Of a DNA stretch of 64,000 nucleotides, positions 1 through 7,280 are shown one piece after another. Origin of the DNA: a virus; IMG/VR virus record IMGVR_UViG_3300034691_000049, positions 1-64,000 of that record; one strand, given 5' to 3'. The notes below the pieces were generated by a model. That model did no database searches, was not told the DNA's origin, and saw only the letters and a program-made list of their open reading frames with translations. Each line of letters starts with the position of its first letter. Position 1 is the first letter of the stretch. Position numbers and translations under genes: made by a program.

Positions 1-336
1 CACCATGGTGTAGGCATCGTTCCGCAGGTTGGGGTCAATCAGGTTGGTGGCCAGGCAGCCGGCCAGGCACCGAGTGACCACGGACATGATGGACATGCCC
101 GAGCAGGTGGCATCAAGGCCAACCATGTGACCAATTGCTTCACCGCGGCAAGCGCGGTACAGGGCATTGACAGCTTTCAAGTACAGCGGACGTTCTTTCT
201 TACTGGTTTCGAGGTACGGCAGACGGTTGAAGTTATCCTTTACCCATTGAACGCGTTGTTCGAACAGTTTCTTGTCCATGTCAGCTTGGTTAGCAATATC
301 AACACAGATCCACTCAAAGCTTGTATATTCACGCAT
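1..336 (-). CDS. N4-type RNA polymerase II, catalytic (C-terminal) subunit RNAP2, partial
   Basis: Catalytic half of the two-subunit phage RNA polymerase that transcribes middle genes in N4-like phages (N4 gp16 type). 112 residues are visible and the frame is open at the window edge, so the 3' end is missing. Residues 74-86 (VGLDATCSGMSIM) match palm motif A of T7-type RNA polymerases, the conserved Asp followed by a CSG turn. The start is the ATG at 334-336, preceded by GGAGAG at normal spacing. The partner subunit lies at 1146-2075, but two small genes separate them here. Motifs B and C should lie to the left of base 1. Confidence 0.85.
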   Translation of the reverse strand, partial: MREYTSFEWICVDIANQADMDKKLFEQRVQWVKDNFNRLPYLETSKKERPLYLKAVNALYRACRGEAIGHMVGLDATCSGMSIMSVVTRCLAGCLATNLIDPNLRNDAYTMV

Positions 337-357
337 GGATTACTCTCCAGTTAGGAA

Positions 358-630
358 TTAATTTAGAATCATGTCGGCAAAAATCATTTCTTGCCCTGAT
401 GGATTATCATTGAACGGGACACAGCTAATGGCAACACTTGTGCTGCCATTGGACTGGAACATTTTTCTTGCTGCCCAACAACGACCTTTATCTACAAAGC
501 AGATGTAACACAGGTCTAACCCCTCGACATGATGTTTAGATAGGTGAAATTGGGAACTGTCAGCGTTATTGCTGATGTTGGGGATAACATCAGCATCCGT
601 AGGCTTATGCCTGATGAACAGGCGAGCCAT
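358..630 (-). CDS. hypothetical 90-aa protein between the RNAP subunit genes
   Basis: Not recognised. It starts with an ATG overlapping the upstream stop (TAATG), which suggests translational coupling. It contains a Cys-rich patch (CYICFVDKGRCW). Its last residues, QEMIFADMILN, look like a decayed form of the C-terminal motif shared by the small proteins at 2086-5473, but that link is weak. It is co-transcribed with RNAP1 and RNAP2. Confidence 0.7.
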   Translation of the reverse strand: MARLFIRHKPTDADVIPNISNNADSSQFHLSKHHVEGLDLCYICFVDKGRCWAARKMFQSNGSTSVAISCVPFNDNPSGQEMIFADMILN

Positions 631-1046
631 TACATAGGTTCTTCTGGTTCGATGTAATCGTCACGCTGGCGCTTACGTTTGATGTAACCTTCCTCGTTGA
701 GAACGAAGTCGCCGATTTCGTAGATATTCAACAGTTCTTCACGCGAAAGCGCCGAAGTATTACCCATATCGGTAATAACTCCATAAACTTTCCCGGAAGT
801 GCCAATGTCATAAATCATGCCATTGCCACGCTGACGCCCGTTCTTGGTGTACAACTGCGCAAAGAGCACAGGCTCTTGTGCAATGTTCCATGCCGAAGCC
901 CAATCAGGGAGCGGTCCCATTTCAGTCTCGTACTGATCCAACGCTTTGCGTGCCAAATCAACGACTTCATCTTGTTTTGCGTTCTGCGGGCTGACCATGT
1001 CAGCCAACGAGCGTAAGGCAAGGTACAACATACGATCAGTTTGCAT
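630..1046 (-). CDS. hypothetical 138-aa protein between the RNAP subunit genes
   Basis: Not recognised. The frame is open further upstream, but the ATG at 1044-1046 is preceded by GAGGA at 7 nt and is the better start. The C-terminus is strongly charged (KRKRQRDDYIEPEEPM). It separates the two RNA polymerase subunit genes, which are adjacent in N4, and its stop overlaps the next start. Confidence 0.7.
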   Translation of the reverse strand: MQTDRMLYLALRSLADMVSPQNAKQDEVVDLARKALDQYETEMGPLPDWASAWNIAQEPVLFAQLYTKNGRQRGNGMIYDIGTSGKVYGVITDMGNTSALSREELLNIYEIGDFVLNEEGYIKRKRQRDDYIEPEEPM

Positions 1047-1145
1047 AATTGAATCCTCGGAAGGTGCCGCACTTAGTGAACCGCATGTTTCCCACACGGC
1101 GAGGTGTCTTGACCTCTTTTACATCTGGTTTAGCAGGTTTCTGTT

Positions 1146-2075
1146 TCACAACTGGAACTCAGCAGGAATGTCGGTAACGACTTGTTTATGCGCAAACTCA
1201 AGCATGGCCTTCTTATAAGGCGCACCCTGAGTCGATATGTGATAACCGTTGGCGTAGATACGCCCTCTTTTATCGTACTTGTGATGCAAGTAGAACTTGT
1301 TGCCTTGACCTGCCATAAGCAGGTAGAACTCATGCGATTGGCGCTTCTGATTCAACCACATGGTTTGTTTCTCAGGAGAATCCAGCTCACTGTTGGGCAT
1401 TTCCTCAACTGTGCTCAGGAACTCCAGATCCAGCGATAGTGCGACTGAATTCTTCGAATCCAGTACATCAAGGCACACGTCGTCGTTGTGGTGACCTTTA
1501 TTCAAGATCACCGAGTCCTGTCCAATAGTCAGGTACGGCGTGTCCTTGTTGTGACGCAGCTTCTTCGGTGGATGCACCAGAGGCGGCAGATAGGCGCAGT
1601 TGGCGATGTACTCTTCCAACTGAAGGGACAGGGTGATGTTGCTGATGATGTTCCAGCTACCGAATCGGTTGGCCTGGGTCAGGTCAAACAGATCGGTATC
1701 ACACAGTACTGCGGTGATTTCCGCAATGGTGGTGATGCTGGACTTCTTGTCGTCCCAGCCGAGGGTGCCGGCCATGCGGGCTGTGAAGCTGGTGAACAGT
1801 TCTTCATGCTGGCAGTAGGCCGAAGCCACAACGATATCAATGACCAGCTCACGCAGGTCCATGCCGCGCAAGCCAGAGATGCGAATGTTCTTCGACTCGT
1901 AGCTGAAGGTCTGGCCGACCCACTCAGTGAGCAGGTCAACGCCCTTATCCAGCAGTGGAATCACGTCTGCATCCGCAAGGACGTAGTCACGCATGTACTT
2001 GTCGATATGGTGACGGGCAAAACGGTATTCGTTTGCACGTTGTATATCGTCGGTAAGCATAAGGGTAGGTTTCAC
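1146..2075 (-). CDS. N4-type RNA polymerase II, N-terminal subunit RNAP1
   Basis: First subunit of the heterodimeric T7-like RNA polymerase of N4-like phages (N4 gp15 type); it needs RNAP2 (1-336) for the catalytic palm. 309 aa. Near residues 270-295, DKRGRIYANGYHISTQG matches the DxxGR element of single-subunit RNA polymerases (D-x-x-G-R, then N/S-x-Q-G), which contacts the template near the active site. So the break in the polymerase falls between DxxGR and motif A. Start is GTG at 2073-2075 with AGGAG 7 nt upstream. It is followed by two small genes and then RNAP2. Confidence 0.85.
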   Translation of the reverse strand: MKPTLMLTDDIQRANEYRFARHHIDKYMRDYVLADADVIPLLDKGVDLLTEWVGQTFSYESKNIRISGLRGMDLRELVIDIVVASAYCQHEELFTSFTARMAGTLGWDDKKSSITTIAEITAVLCDTDLFDLTQANRFGSWNIISNITLSLQLEEYIANCAYLPPLVHPPKKLRHNKDTPYLTIGQDSVILNKGHHNDDVCLDVLDSKNSVALSLDLEFLSTVEEMPNSELDSPEKQTMWLNQKRQSHEFYLLMAGQGNKFYLHHKYDKRGRIYANGYHISTQGAPYKKAMLEFAHKQVVTDIPAEFQL

Positions 2076-2085
2076 GGATAAACTC

Positions 2086-2322
2086 CTAGTTTACAAGCAT
2101 TGCAGCAAGTTTGATCTCTTCCGGTGTATCTTTAGGGTCAGCTTGGCATCTAAGCCCGTTACCCCCCAAATAGTACAGATCGCCGTTTGGCTCTAACGTG
2201 TAGATAACTGAAGCAGTGCAACCACTTAGTTGAGTCATACGCTGTAACGTAACCCAACGACCTGCTTGCTCAATTTCTAACTTTCCGCGGAACATATATA
2301 GGATGGTGCGCATCTCTTCCAT
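2086..2322 (-). CDS. small protein with shared C-terminal PExxKLAxML motif (array member)
   Basis: 78 aa, function unknown. It ends in TPEEIKLAAMLVN, matching the C-terminal signature (V/I)P(E/D)xV(K/R)LAxM(L/M) carried by about eleven other small proteins here. The rest is short beta-like segments rich in aromatic and Gly residues (YTLEPNGDLYYLGGNG). It is the last array gene before RNAP1. Start ATG 2320-2322 follows AGGTGA; an in-frame ATG nine bases later is an alternative. Confidence 0.7.
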   Translation of the reverse strand: MEEMRTILYMFRGKLEIEQAGRWVTLQRMTQLSGCTASVIYTLEPNGDLYYLGGNGLRCQADPKDTPEEIKLAAMLVN

Positions 2323-2329
2323 AATTCAC

Positions 2330-2590
2330 CTATTCTGTGCAGAGATGCACGACTTGAACACATTCAGGAAGACTATCTACCGAAATTGGCAGTAACTGGT
2401 TAAAGTAACTGATTCTAGAGTTGTCACGAGTACCTCTTTGAAGCATACGCCATTGAACCCCTTGAGGTTCGACAAAGCGGACATAAACCTCGCCCATGGG
2501 AAATCTGCTGCCTAAATGCATAGCAGTTGAGTCTTCAGCCTCCAAAATCATACGAATGTTGTCGTTTATTACGTTAACGGTGAGTGCCAT
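2330..2590 (-). CDS. small protein, divergent member of the C-terminal-motif array
   Basis: 86 aa, function unknown. C-terminus LPECVQVVHLCTE keeps the P-E-x-V core of the family motif but has lost the KLA part. The ATG at 2588-2590 has CGAGG six bases upstream; a GTG just before it also overlaps the upstream stop. Tandem position and length support membership. Confidence 0.65.
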   Translation of the reverse strand: MALTVNVINDNIRMILEAEDSTAMHLGSRFPMGEVYVRFVEPQGVQWRMLQRGTRDNSRISYFNQLLPISVDSLPECVQVVHLCTE

Positions 2591-2592
2591 CA

Positions 2593-2901
2593 CTAACCTC
2601 GCACAAATTCCAGCATTTTGATCGGCTCAGGTAGGGTCATGGCAGCAGACCATGCAATACCGTTTGGACTATCCAAACCCCAACGGGATTGATCGTCCCA
2701 GTAGAAATAGTTGTAGTACCAGTCCAACCCGGGATCTATAGTCTTTTTGTAGGGGTTCATTCTAACACGCCCGCAAAACACGCAACCTGGGCGGTACTGG
2801 TAAAACTTACCCCAATGAGGCTTCGAGTCTGCTTCCACAGTCTCGAAAACCTCAAGGATTACATCTTTGGTTTCGTTGAGGATCACCCAAACGGTCTTCA
2901 T
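2593..2901 (-). CDS. small protein, divergent member of the C-terminal-motif array
   Basis: 102 aa, unknown function. N-terminal half reads as a beta strand pair (KTVWVILNETKDVILEVFE), the same opening style as other members. It has a CVFC pair and a Tyr/Trp-rich centre. C-terminus LPEPIKMLEFVRG is a diverged form of the motif. It overlaps the upstream gene by ATGA. Confidence 0.7.
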   Translation of the reverse strand: MKTVWVILNETKDVILEVFETVEADSKPHWGKFYQYRPGCVFCGRVRMNPYKKTIDPGLDWYYNYFYWDDQSRWGLDSPNGIAWSAAMTLPEPIKMLEFVRG

Positions 2902-3191
2902 GGCGCCACCATCTGCATCATGAGGATTACGTCAGGAACTGATGCCAAACCCACGTCATTGAACTTATACCGCTGGTTTGAGTAACAATATTCACCCTTG
3001 TACCAACTGCCGAAATCATCTTGTAGATAAACCACACAGAATGGATCATCTTTTCGTGCTCCTTCGCATACTTGCAGAATCTCGCTAGAGAGAAGCCTTG
3101 TAGTCACACAAGGCACTGTATTTACTATGTAATACACAACACCAACCGTTAACCCGGAAATTCCCGGGGCTTGGAAGTTCCAGTTTTTCAT
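2898..3191 (-). CDS. small protein, member of the C-terminal-motif array
   Basis: 97 aa, unknown function. Ends VPDVILMMQMVAP, matching the shared signature (V-P-D-x-x then hydrophobic helix). Central region is aromatic-rich (DDFGSWYKGEYCYSNQRY). Its start and stop overlap its neighbours by ATGA, as expected for one translationally coupled operon. Confidence 0.7.
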   Translation of the reverse strand: MKNWNFQAPGISGLTVGVVYYIVNTVPCVTTRLLSSEILQVCEGARKDDPFCVVYLQDDFGSWYKGEYCYSNQRYKFNDVGLASVPDVILMMQMVAP

Positions 3192-3442
3192 TCGAGCATC
3201 ATCCTCGTAAGTTTTACTATGTCAGGCACAAAATCAGGCTTTAACCACTCTTTGATCTGCACACGCCAGTACAGCCACACTTCCCGGTTATCTGTTGTCA
3301 TGTACCAGTGATACAGCGTGATTTCTGGATTCACTTCAGCCGTTGCAAACATGTGAAGTCCAATACCTAAAAGTATGTCGGACTCATCCGTCATAATCAC
3401 AGAATCTTGCACTTTGTTATAAGCAAAGGTAAATAGGCTCAT
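3188..3442 (-). CDS. small protein, member of the C-terminal-motif array
   Basis: 84 aa, unknown function. Ends FVPDIVKLTRMMLE, a clear copy of the shared motif. N-terminus FTFAYNKVQDSVIMTDESD resembles the opening of the 3654-3881 protein (FAVYDTVDKEVVLIADTF), so similarity extends beyond the tail. It overlaps both neighbours by ATGA. Confidence 0.75.
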   Translation of the reverse strand: MSLFTFAYNKVQDSVIMTDESDILLGIGLHMFATAEVNPEITLYHWYMTTDNREVWLYWRVQIKEWLKPDFVPDIVKLTRMMLE

Positions 3443-3657
3443 AACAGCATCATCATGGCTAGTTTTACCACTTCAGGTATGTCTTCATCCTTTATTGGGT
3501 GATACCCCTGAGTTTCTGGGGTCCAGCAGGACCACCAAACGCTGTTGTTGTATGCATAAACGTCCATATCGTCACGAAGGTACGGAATGTTCAATATCTG
3601 AACATCCAGCACCAGTTCTTCAGTGTTACGGCACCAACCTACTTTCTTTGTGCTCAT
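3439..3657 (-). CDS. small protein, member of the C-terminal-motif array
   Basis: 72 aa, unknown function. Ends DIPEVVKLAMMMLL, among the best matches to the consensus. The middle is Trp-rich (NNSVWWSCWTPET). The N-terminal NTEELVLDVQ fits the family pattern of a strand pair. ATGA overlaps on both sides. Confidence 0.75.
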   Translation of the reverse strand: MSTKKVGWCRNTEELVLDVQILNIPYLRDDMDVYAYNNSVWWSCWTPETQGYHPIKDEDIPEVVKLAMMMLL

Positions 3658-3881
3658 GTCAGTAACATGTGCGCAAGACGCACAGCCTCCGGCACTTCAG
3701 TTGTGGTTATAGGACTGCCAATGAGAATATCAATGTCAGTACCGAGGCGGTATGCGTACCAGCGATCCGGCACTTTGATGCCGTACACTGGACGGTATAC
3801 CGACCGTGTTTCAATGAACGTGTCCGCGATGAGGACCACCTCTTTATCGACGGTGTCGTAGACCGCGAAGAACACGGTCAT
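3654..3881 (-). CDS. small protein, member of the C-terminal-motif array
   Basis: 75 aa, unknown function. Ends EVPEAVRLAHMLLT, a near-consensus motif. A plausible layout is strand pair (FAVYDTVDKEVVLIAD), aromatic loop (RWYAYRLG), acidic linker, C-terminal helix. It is coupled to both neighbours through ATGA overlaps. Confidence 0.75.
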   Translation of the reverse strand: MTVFFAVYDTVDKEVVLIADTFIETRSVYRPVYGIKVPDRWYAYRLGTDIDILIGSPITTTEVPEAVRLAHMLLT

Positions 3882-4150
3882 TCGGACACCATGACAGCCA
3901 GCCGCACCATTTCAGGTACGTCAGCTTCCTGTTTATACAGACATTCCCCCGGGCACCGGGTCAACGACCATTGCAGGGAAGTGCGCCAAGGGTAGAAGGT
4001 GTAGACCCAGAACGTGTCAAACAAACCACAGCTCACCTTACCGCCATCGACCACCTGCCCAGTTGAGTAGTCCCACAGGATTTTGACAGGTACTGCGGGC
4101 GCCTGATCCGGGACATTAAATGGATCATCCCAAGGCATGGACGCCTTCAT
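3878..4150 (-). CDS. small protein, member of the C-terminal-motif array
   Basis: 90 aa, unknown function. Ends DVPEMVRLAVMVSE. It has an unusual Pro/Asp-rich N-terminus (PWDDPFNVPDQAPAVP) before the strand VKILWDYSTGQVVDGG, suggesting an N-terminal addition to the basic unit. It follows the macro-domain-like gene with an ATGA overlap. Confidence 0.75.
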   Translation of the reverse strand: MKASMPWDDPFNVPDQAPAVPVKILWDYSTGQVVDGGKVSCGLFDTFWVYTFYPWRTSLQWSLTRCPGECLYKQEADVPEMVRLAVMVSE

Positions 4151-4587
4151 GGTACTGGCTTCCAGACTTGGATGTTGCTCGGCAAGCGCTCGATAAGGCT
4201 ATTGAGCATCCATTCCGGTTGATCATACCCGGGCCACTCCAATGCAAAGACCTTGTCGGGGTTAGCCTGGGCCAACGTAGCCAATCGCAGCAGTGCCCCG
4301 GAGATCAAACCAAGGTTGATGCCGTTGCGGGGAGAGATCATGTGCTGTAAGATGCCAACCTTGCCAGAGCAACGCAGATAGAACTCGCCACCATCCCCGC
4401 ACGTCTCCTTGATCCACGCTCCCATCTTCGCCTTTAGGGTAGGGTATTTAAGACCCAACACCCCGGCGAGACCATTGAGCATAATAAGCTCTCCAGTCTC
4501 CACCCGAAGCTTACTTCCCACACAAATGATGAAATGATCGACTTGGTCGAAGACATCCATCATATCCCCATGTTTAATCACGTTCAT
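4147..4587 (-). CDS. macro-domain-like protein (possible ADP-ribose binding or hydrolysis)
   Basis: 146 aa. The pattern fits a single macro domain: N-terminal strand and GD (VIKHGDMMDVFDQVDHFIIC), a Gly/Ala loop with helix (NGLAGVLGLKYP), a Gly-rich second loop (RNGINLGLISGALLRLA), then strand (VFALEWPGYDQPEWM). Macro domains bind ADP-ribose and some remove it from proteins or nucleic acids. The usual VNAAN-like stretch is not clearly seen, so activity is uncertain. It sits inside the small-protein array with ATGA overlaps on both sides, so it is an early gene. A role against NAD-based host defence is inference only. Confidence 0.5.
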   Translation of the reverse strand: MNVIKHGDMMDVFDQVDHFIICVGSKLRVETGELIMLNGLAGVLGLKYPTLKAKMGAWIKETCGDGGEFYLRCSGKVGILQHMISPRNGINLGLISGALLRLATLAQANPDKVFALEWPGYDQPEWMLNSLIERLPSNIQVWKPVP

Positions 4588-4835
4588 CGCATAATCTCCG
4601 CAGTTCGTACGATTTCAGGAACACTATTGAGCAATTCAGGCTCCCAGCGTGCATAAGCAATGCCAGCGGTAGGGATTGAGTACCAATCCCCATCACGAGC
4701 ACGCCACCACAAGTGGCAACCTTCATATGTAGCAACAACCTTGTGCATATCAGCAATAGACCAATTGGCTTGGTCTACGAGGATGCCATCGACGTAATCA
4801 CCGTCTCGGGTGACGTGGTACATGAGCATTGCCAT
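4584..4835 (-). CDS. small protein, member of the C-terminal-motif array
   Basis: 83 aa, unknown function. Ends SVPEIVRTAEIMR, the shared motif with Thr in place of Leu. N-terminal strand pair MYHVTRDGDYVDGILVDQ and a Trp-rich centre (HLWWRARDGDWYSI) match the family layout. The start ATG follows a GGGGG tract. Confidence 0.7.
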   Translation of the reverse strand: MAMLMYHVTRDGDYVDGILVDQANWSIADMHKVVATYEGCHLWWRARDGDWYSIPTAGIAYARWEPELLNSVPEIVRTAEIMR

Positions 4836-4839
4836 AGTT

Positions 4840-5109
4840 TTAACCCCCTTGAATTAGATGAGCCATTATCACCACATCAGGTGGTATTGCAGGCTCCCAA
4901 ATGGCGCTGCGTATGGTATTGGTGTCCATATAGGCCCAACCAAACATAACGCGGCACCACACCCGACAATCAGGGTAATCTTTGGCAGCACTCCTATAAC
5001 TGTAGGTATCCGGCGAATCTAACTGGATAACTCCAACAATTTCCCCATTTTGCTCTACGAACCAGACGGGAGTTACGCCTTTCGGTAGGTGAGCAGAGTC
5101 AACTTGCAC
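4840..5109 (-). CDS. small protein, member of the C-terminal-motif array
   Basis: 89 aa, unknown function. GTG start (5107-5109) inside the end of the upstream gene. Begins with a strand pair (TPVWFVEQNGEIVGVIQLD) and ends IPPDVVIMAHLIQGG, a variant of the shared motif with PP in place of PE. Confidence 0.65.
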   Translation of the reverse strand: MQVDSAHLPKGVTPVWFVEQNGEIVGVIQLDSPDTYSYRSAAKDYPDCRVWCRVMFGWAYMDTNTIRSAIWEPAIPPDVVIMAHLIQGG

Positions 5110-5473
5110 ACATCATTGCCACCTGAGCTTCAGGTGGCACCTCATCGTGCTGCACCGTCATAAGCGACGGACGTTTGTACAAAGTGCCCACGTTGGCATT
5201 CTTCCAGCGAATTTCACGCCAAACACGGTCAACACTGGGACGATAGAACATCACCCGGCATTTACCATGAGTTTGGAATGCTTTCTTTGCGTAGTACGCA
5301 GCATCGAACTTGGTACGTTCTTCAATTTGCAGAACGTCGCCATCACGGAATACTGCGCACAGAACTGGCTCAGCAATGTGAGCACGCTTCACTACGTTGT
5401 TATTAATGTTCATTGGGTCTTCAACCTCACCGAAAGACAGCATGTTTGTATAGTTTCTAGGTTTTCGGCTCAT
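5099..5473 (-). CDS. small protein, probable member of the C-terminal-motif array
   Basis: 124 aa from the ATG at 5471-5473, which overlaps the upstream stop (ATGA) and has GGAGG four bases before it. Ends EVPPEAQVAMMCAS, a variant of the shared motif. The first 40 residues are basic and Asn-rich and absent from other members. Then comes a strand pair (EPVLCAVFRDGDVLQIEERT), matching the usual unit, so this looks like an extended family member. Confidence 0.65.
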   Translation of the reverse strand: MSRKPRNYTNMLSFGEVEDPMNINNNVVKRAHIAEPVLCAVFRDGDVLQIEERTKFDAAYYAKKAFQTHGKCRVMFYRPSVDRVWREIRWKNANVGTLYKRPSLMTVQHDEVPPEAQVAMMCAS

Positions 5474-5781
5474 ACAGCCTCCAAGATACCCAGAGTGTTC
5501 ATGACATGTGTCATTTTGCCCTCTTGCCACACACCAGCCCGATGAACACGGAACAACGCGAAGGCATTGAGAAATTCCTGCATCTCTTGCAAAGAATCAG
5601 CAACGTGAGTGACGCGCTGCATCCCTATACCGTTGGAATTCTTCAAATCCAACGAAAGCTGCATAAAGGAGATATCAGGTACAACTTCGCTGTGTTTCTG
5701 GCTTACACTCAGCTCATTCAGCACTAGCGAAATGAAGCCGAAGCACATCAACACAAAGAGCACATTAAGAGCTAACTGCAC
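5470..5781 (-). CDS. membrane-anchored hypothetical protein, 103 aa
   Basis: Not recognised. Residues 3-22 (LALNVLFVLMCFGFISLVL) form one membrane segment at the N-terminus; the rest is soluble and helical. Its stop overlaps the start of the 5099-5473 gene by ATGA, and its start lies two bases after the 5784-6428 stop. Two consecutive single-pass membrane proteins suggest a complex at the inner membrane, but nothing further can be said. Confidence 0.7.
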   Translation of the reverse strand: MQLALNVLFVLMCFGFISLVLNELSVSQKHSEVVPDISFMQLSLDLKNSNGIGMQRVTHVADSLQEMQEFLNAFALFRVHRAGVWQEGKMTHVMNTLGILEAV

Positions 5782-5783
5782 GA

Positions 5784-6428
5784 TCAGTTTCCTTTCTTAG
5801 CAGCAACGAGGTAAAGACGGCCAGTCTCTTCGATAATGGCCTGTTTGATTGACTTACGTACGCTTGGCAGCGCAACTTTGTCGTCCAGCACATTAAGCAC
5901 GGCTTCACGGTGAAGCTGACGCTTGCCGTTTGCGCGAAACAGCTCATGGCTCAGACCATCGATAGTTGCAGCCTGATTGTCGATAGACTTCTGCATCAGC
6001 TTCTGCATTTGCTTACGGCCCATCTTGGCGCCCTTGCGGACACCAGCCGTGTGCAGATTCTTAGCTTTCTGGTTTATGGTGGGGTCAATAGCTTGGTCTG
6101 CGACATGCAGCATCATGATTGCCAGCATCATGCCGGGATTGCCACCATGTTTGCTGAAGTCCCAGATACCAAGGGCAGACATGACCTTTACCAACGCATC
6201 ACGGTACTCATCAGAGAACTCCCAGCGATCTTTGTACAAAGTCGCCTGACTCTTCGCATCAGTCAGCAGTTCACGCCATTTAGCGTCACACGCTTGCAGA
6301 TGTTCACGTTGCAGCGCGTTACCCAGCAGTTGCTGACTTTCACAGCGGGCATAGCCCAACATTGCACCTACAATGAGGCACAACAGCGCACCAATGGTGC
6401 CGTAGATGAGTACAGTAGTCATTTCCAT
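5784..6428 (-). CDS. membrane-anchored coiled/helical hypothetical protein, 214 aa
   Basis: Not recognised. N-terminal membrane segment at about residues 6-25 (LIYGTIGALLCLIVGAMLG). A long helical soluble part follows, with a basic stretch (GVRKGAKMGRKQMQKLMQK) around residue 130. The start ATG 6426-6428 has GGAGC seven bases upstream. The upstream mini-ORF (6432-6527) also encodes a membrane segment. Confidence 0.75.
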   Translation of the reverse strand: MEMTTVLIYGTIGALLCLIVGAMLGYARCESQQLLGNALQREHLQACDAKWRELLTDAKSQATLYKDRWEFSDEYRDALVKVMSALGIWDFSKHGGNPGMMLAIMMLHVADQAIDPTINQKAKNLHTAGVRKGAKMGRKQMQKLMQKSIDNQAATIDGLSHELFRANGKRQLHREAVLNVLDDKVALPSVRKSIKQAIIEETGRLYLVAAKKGN

Positions 6429-6431
6429 GGT

Positions 6432-6527
6432 TTACGCTCCGTAAGTTACATAAATGTTCAGAAGAATGTAGGCAAATGCCAAGATGCAAGAATACTTGCA
6501 GAATTTTGCACAGATGTGCTTTACCAC
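6432..6527 (-). CDS. possible 31-aa membrane miniprotein
   Basis: A GTG-started frame that begins inside the stop region of the upstream gene and ends four bases before the next ATG, filling the gap exactly. The product has three Cys in its N-terminal half and one hydrophobic helix (CILAFAYILLNIYV). No good Shine-Dalgarno apart from coupling to the upstream gene. Confidence 0.4.
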   Translation of the reverse strand: MVKHICAKFCKYSCILAFAYILLNIYVTYGA

Positions 6528-6805
6528 GGGTTATTACTCCGAGGGCCACAGTTTGGTTGAGGTTTCGCCTTATGATGGCGCTTTAGCTGATTACGCGAAG
6601 GACGTATCTCTCTATAGGGCCAGCCATGCGTGACCATGTCCACCTTATCGTCATGCAAACGAATCTCGTACATGATGGTGCCGGTCAGCAAAGCGTTGGC
6701 CAAGGCCAGCTTCATACGCAGGTTTAGCTTAGGGGAGCCACGCAGTGACGGCCCCAAGCCTAGAATCGTGGCGTTATACATACCAGGCGGTAACTTATCT
6801 GTCAT
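6521..6805 (-). CDS. hypothetical protein, 94 aa
   Basis: Not recognised. Start taken at the ATG 6803-6805 with GAGAG seven bases upstream; a longer frame begins at 6835. Pattern: PPGMYNATILGLGPS, then a helix, a strand pair, and a basic, Pro-rich tail (RPSRNQLKRHHKAKPQP) that could bind nucleic acid. Confidence 0.65.
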   Translation of the reverse strand: MTDKLPPGMYNATILGLGPSLRGSPKLNLRMKLALANALLTGTIMYEIRLHDDKVDMVTHGWPYREIRPSRNQLKRHHKAKPQPNCGPRSNNPW

Positions 6806-6859
6806 GGTTTCGCTCTCAAAAATGAGGGCCACCACCCCAATGGGATGATGGCCGTCGGC

Positions 6860-7201
6860 TTACACCAGATCCAGCATCGATTCTTCGTCGGTGCGAGTTG
6901 GGTTGAAGCTGAATTCCAGCTTCTTGGTGAACTCACTGAGACGACGCGCTTTTTCAGCGACCAGTTCATCGGCGTTCAGCTTTTCATCGCCCGGGCGAGT
7001 GCAGCCGAGGTAAGCAGCGATCTGTTCGTGAGTCTTGTTGCCTTCCAGCAGGCGGACAGCGTCAACACGAATCGGATTGCCTTTGGCAGTCGGCAGATTC
7101 AGGTTGATGAAACCGAGGGTTTTCTTGGCAGCACCACCGCCTTCAGCACGAGCAGGAGCAGCAGAAGTGTTCGAGGTAGAGCCTTTACGTTCAACAGCCA
7201 T
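6860..7201 (-). CDS. hypothetical protein, 113 aa, Ala/Gly-rich N-terminus
   Basis: Not recognised. Start ATG 7199-7201 has GGAG eight bases upstream. The N-terminal 30 residues are low-complexity (STSNTSAAPARAEGGGAAKK), followed by a compact domain (GFINLNLPTAKGNPIRVDAV) and a helical segment (KTHEQIAAYLGCTR) resembling a DNA-binding or dimerisation helix pair. It lies directly downstream of the HTH gene. Confidence 0.65.
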   Translation of the reverse strand: MAVERKGSTSNTSAAPARAEGGGAAKKTLGFINLNLPTAKGNPIRVDAVRLLEGNKTHEQIAAYLGCTRPGDEKLNADELVAEKARRLSEFTKKLEFSFNPTRTDEESMLDLV

Positions 7202-7280
7202 GGGAAATACTCCAGAATAACGGATAAGTGAGATTGATTGGCAGACATTGCCTTTACAGGGCCGAAGGCCGCTTTTGATG

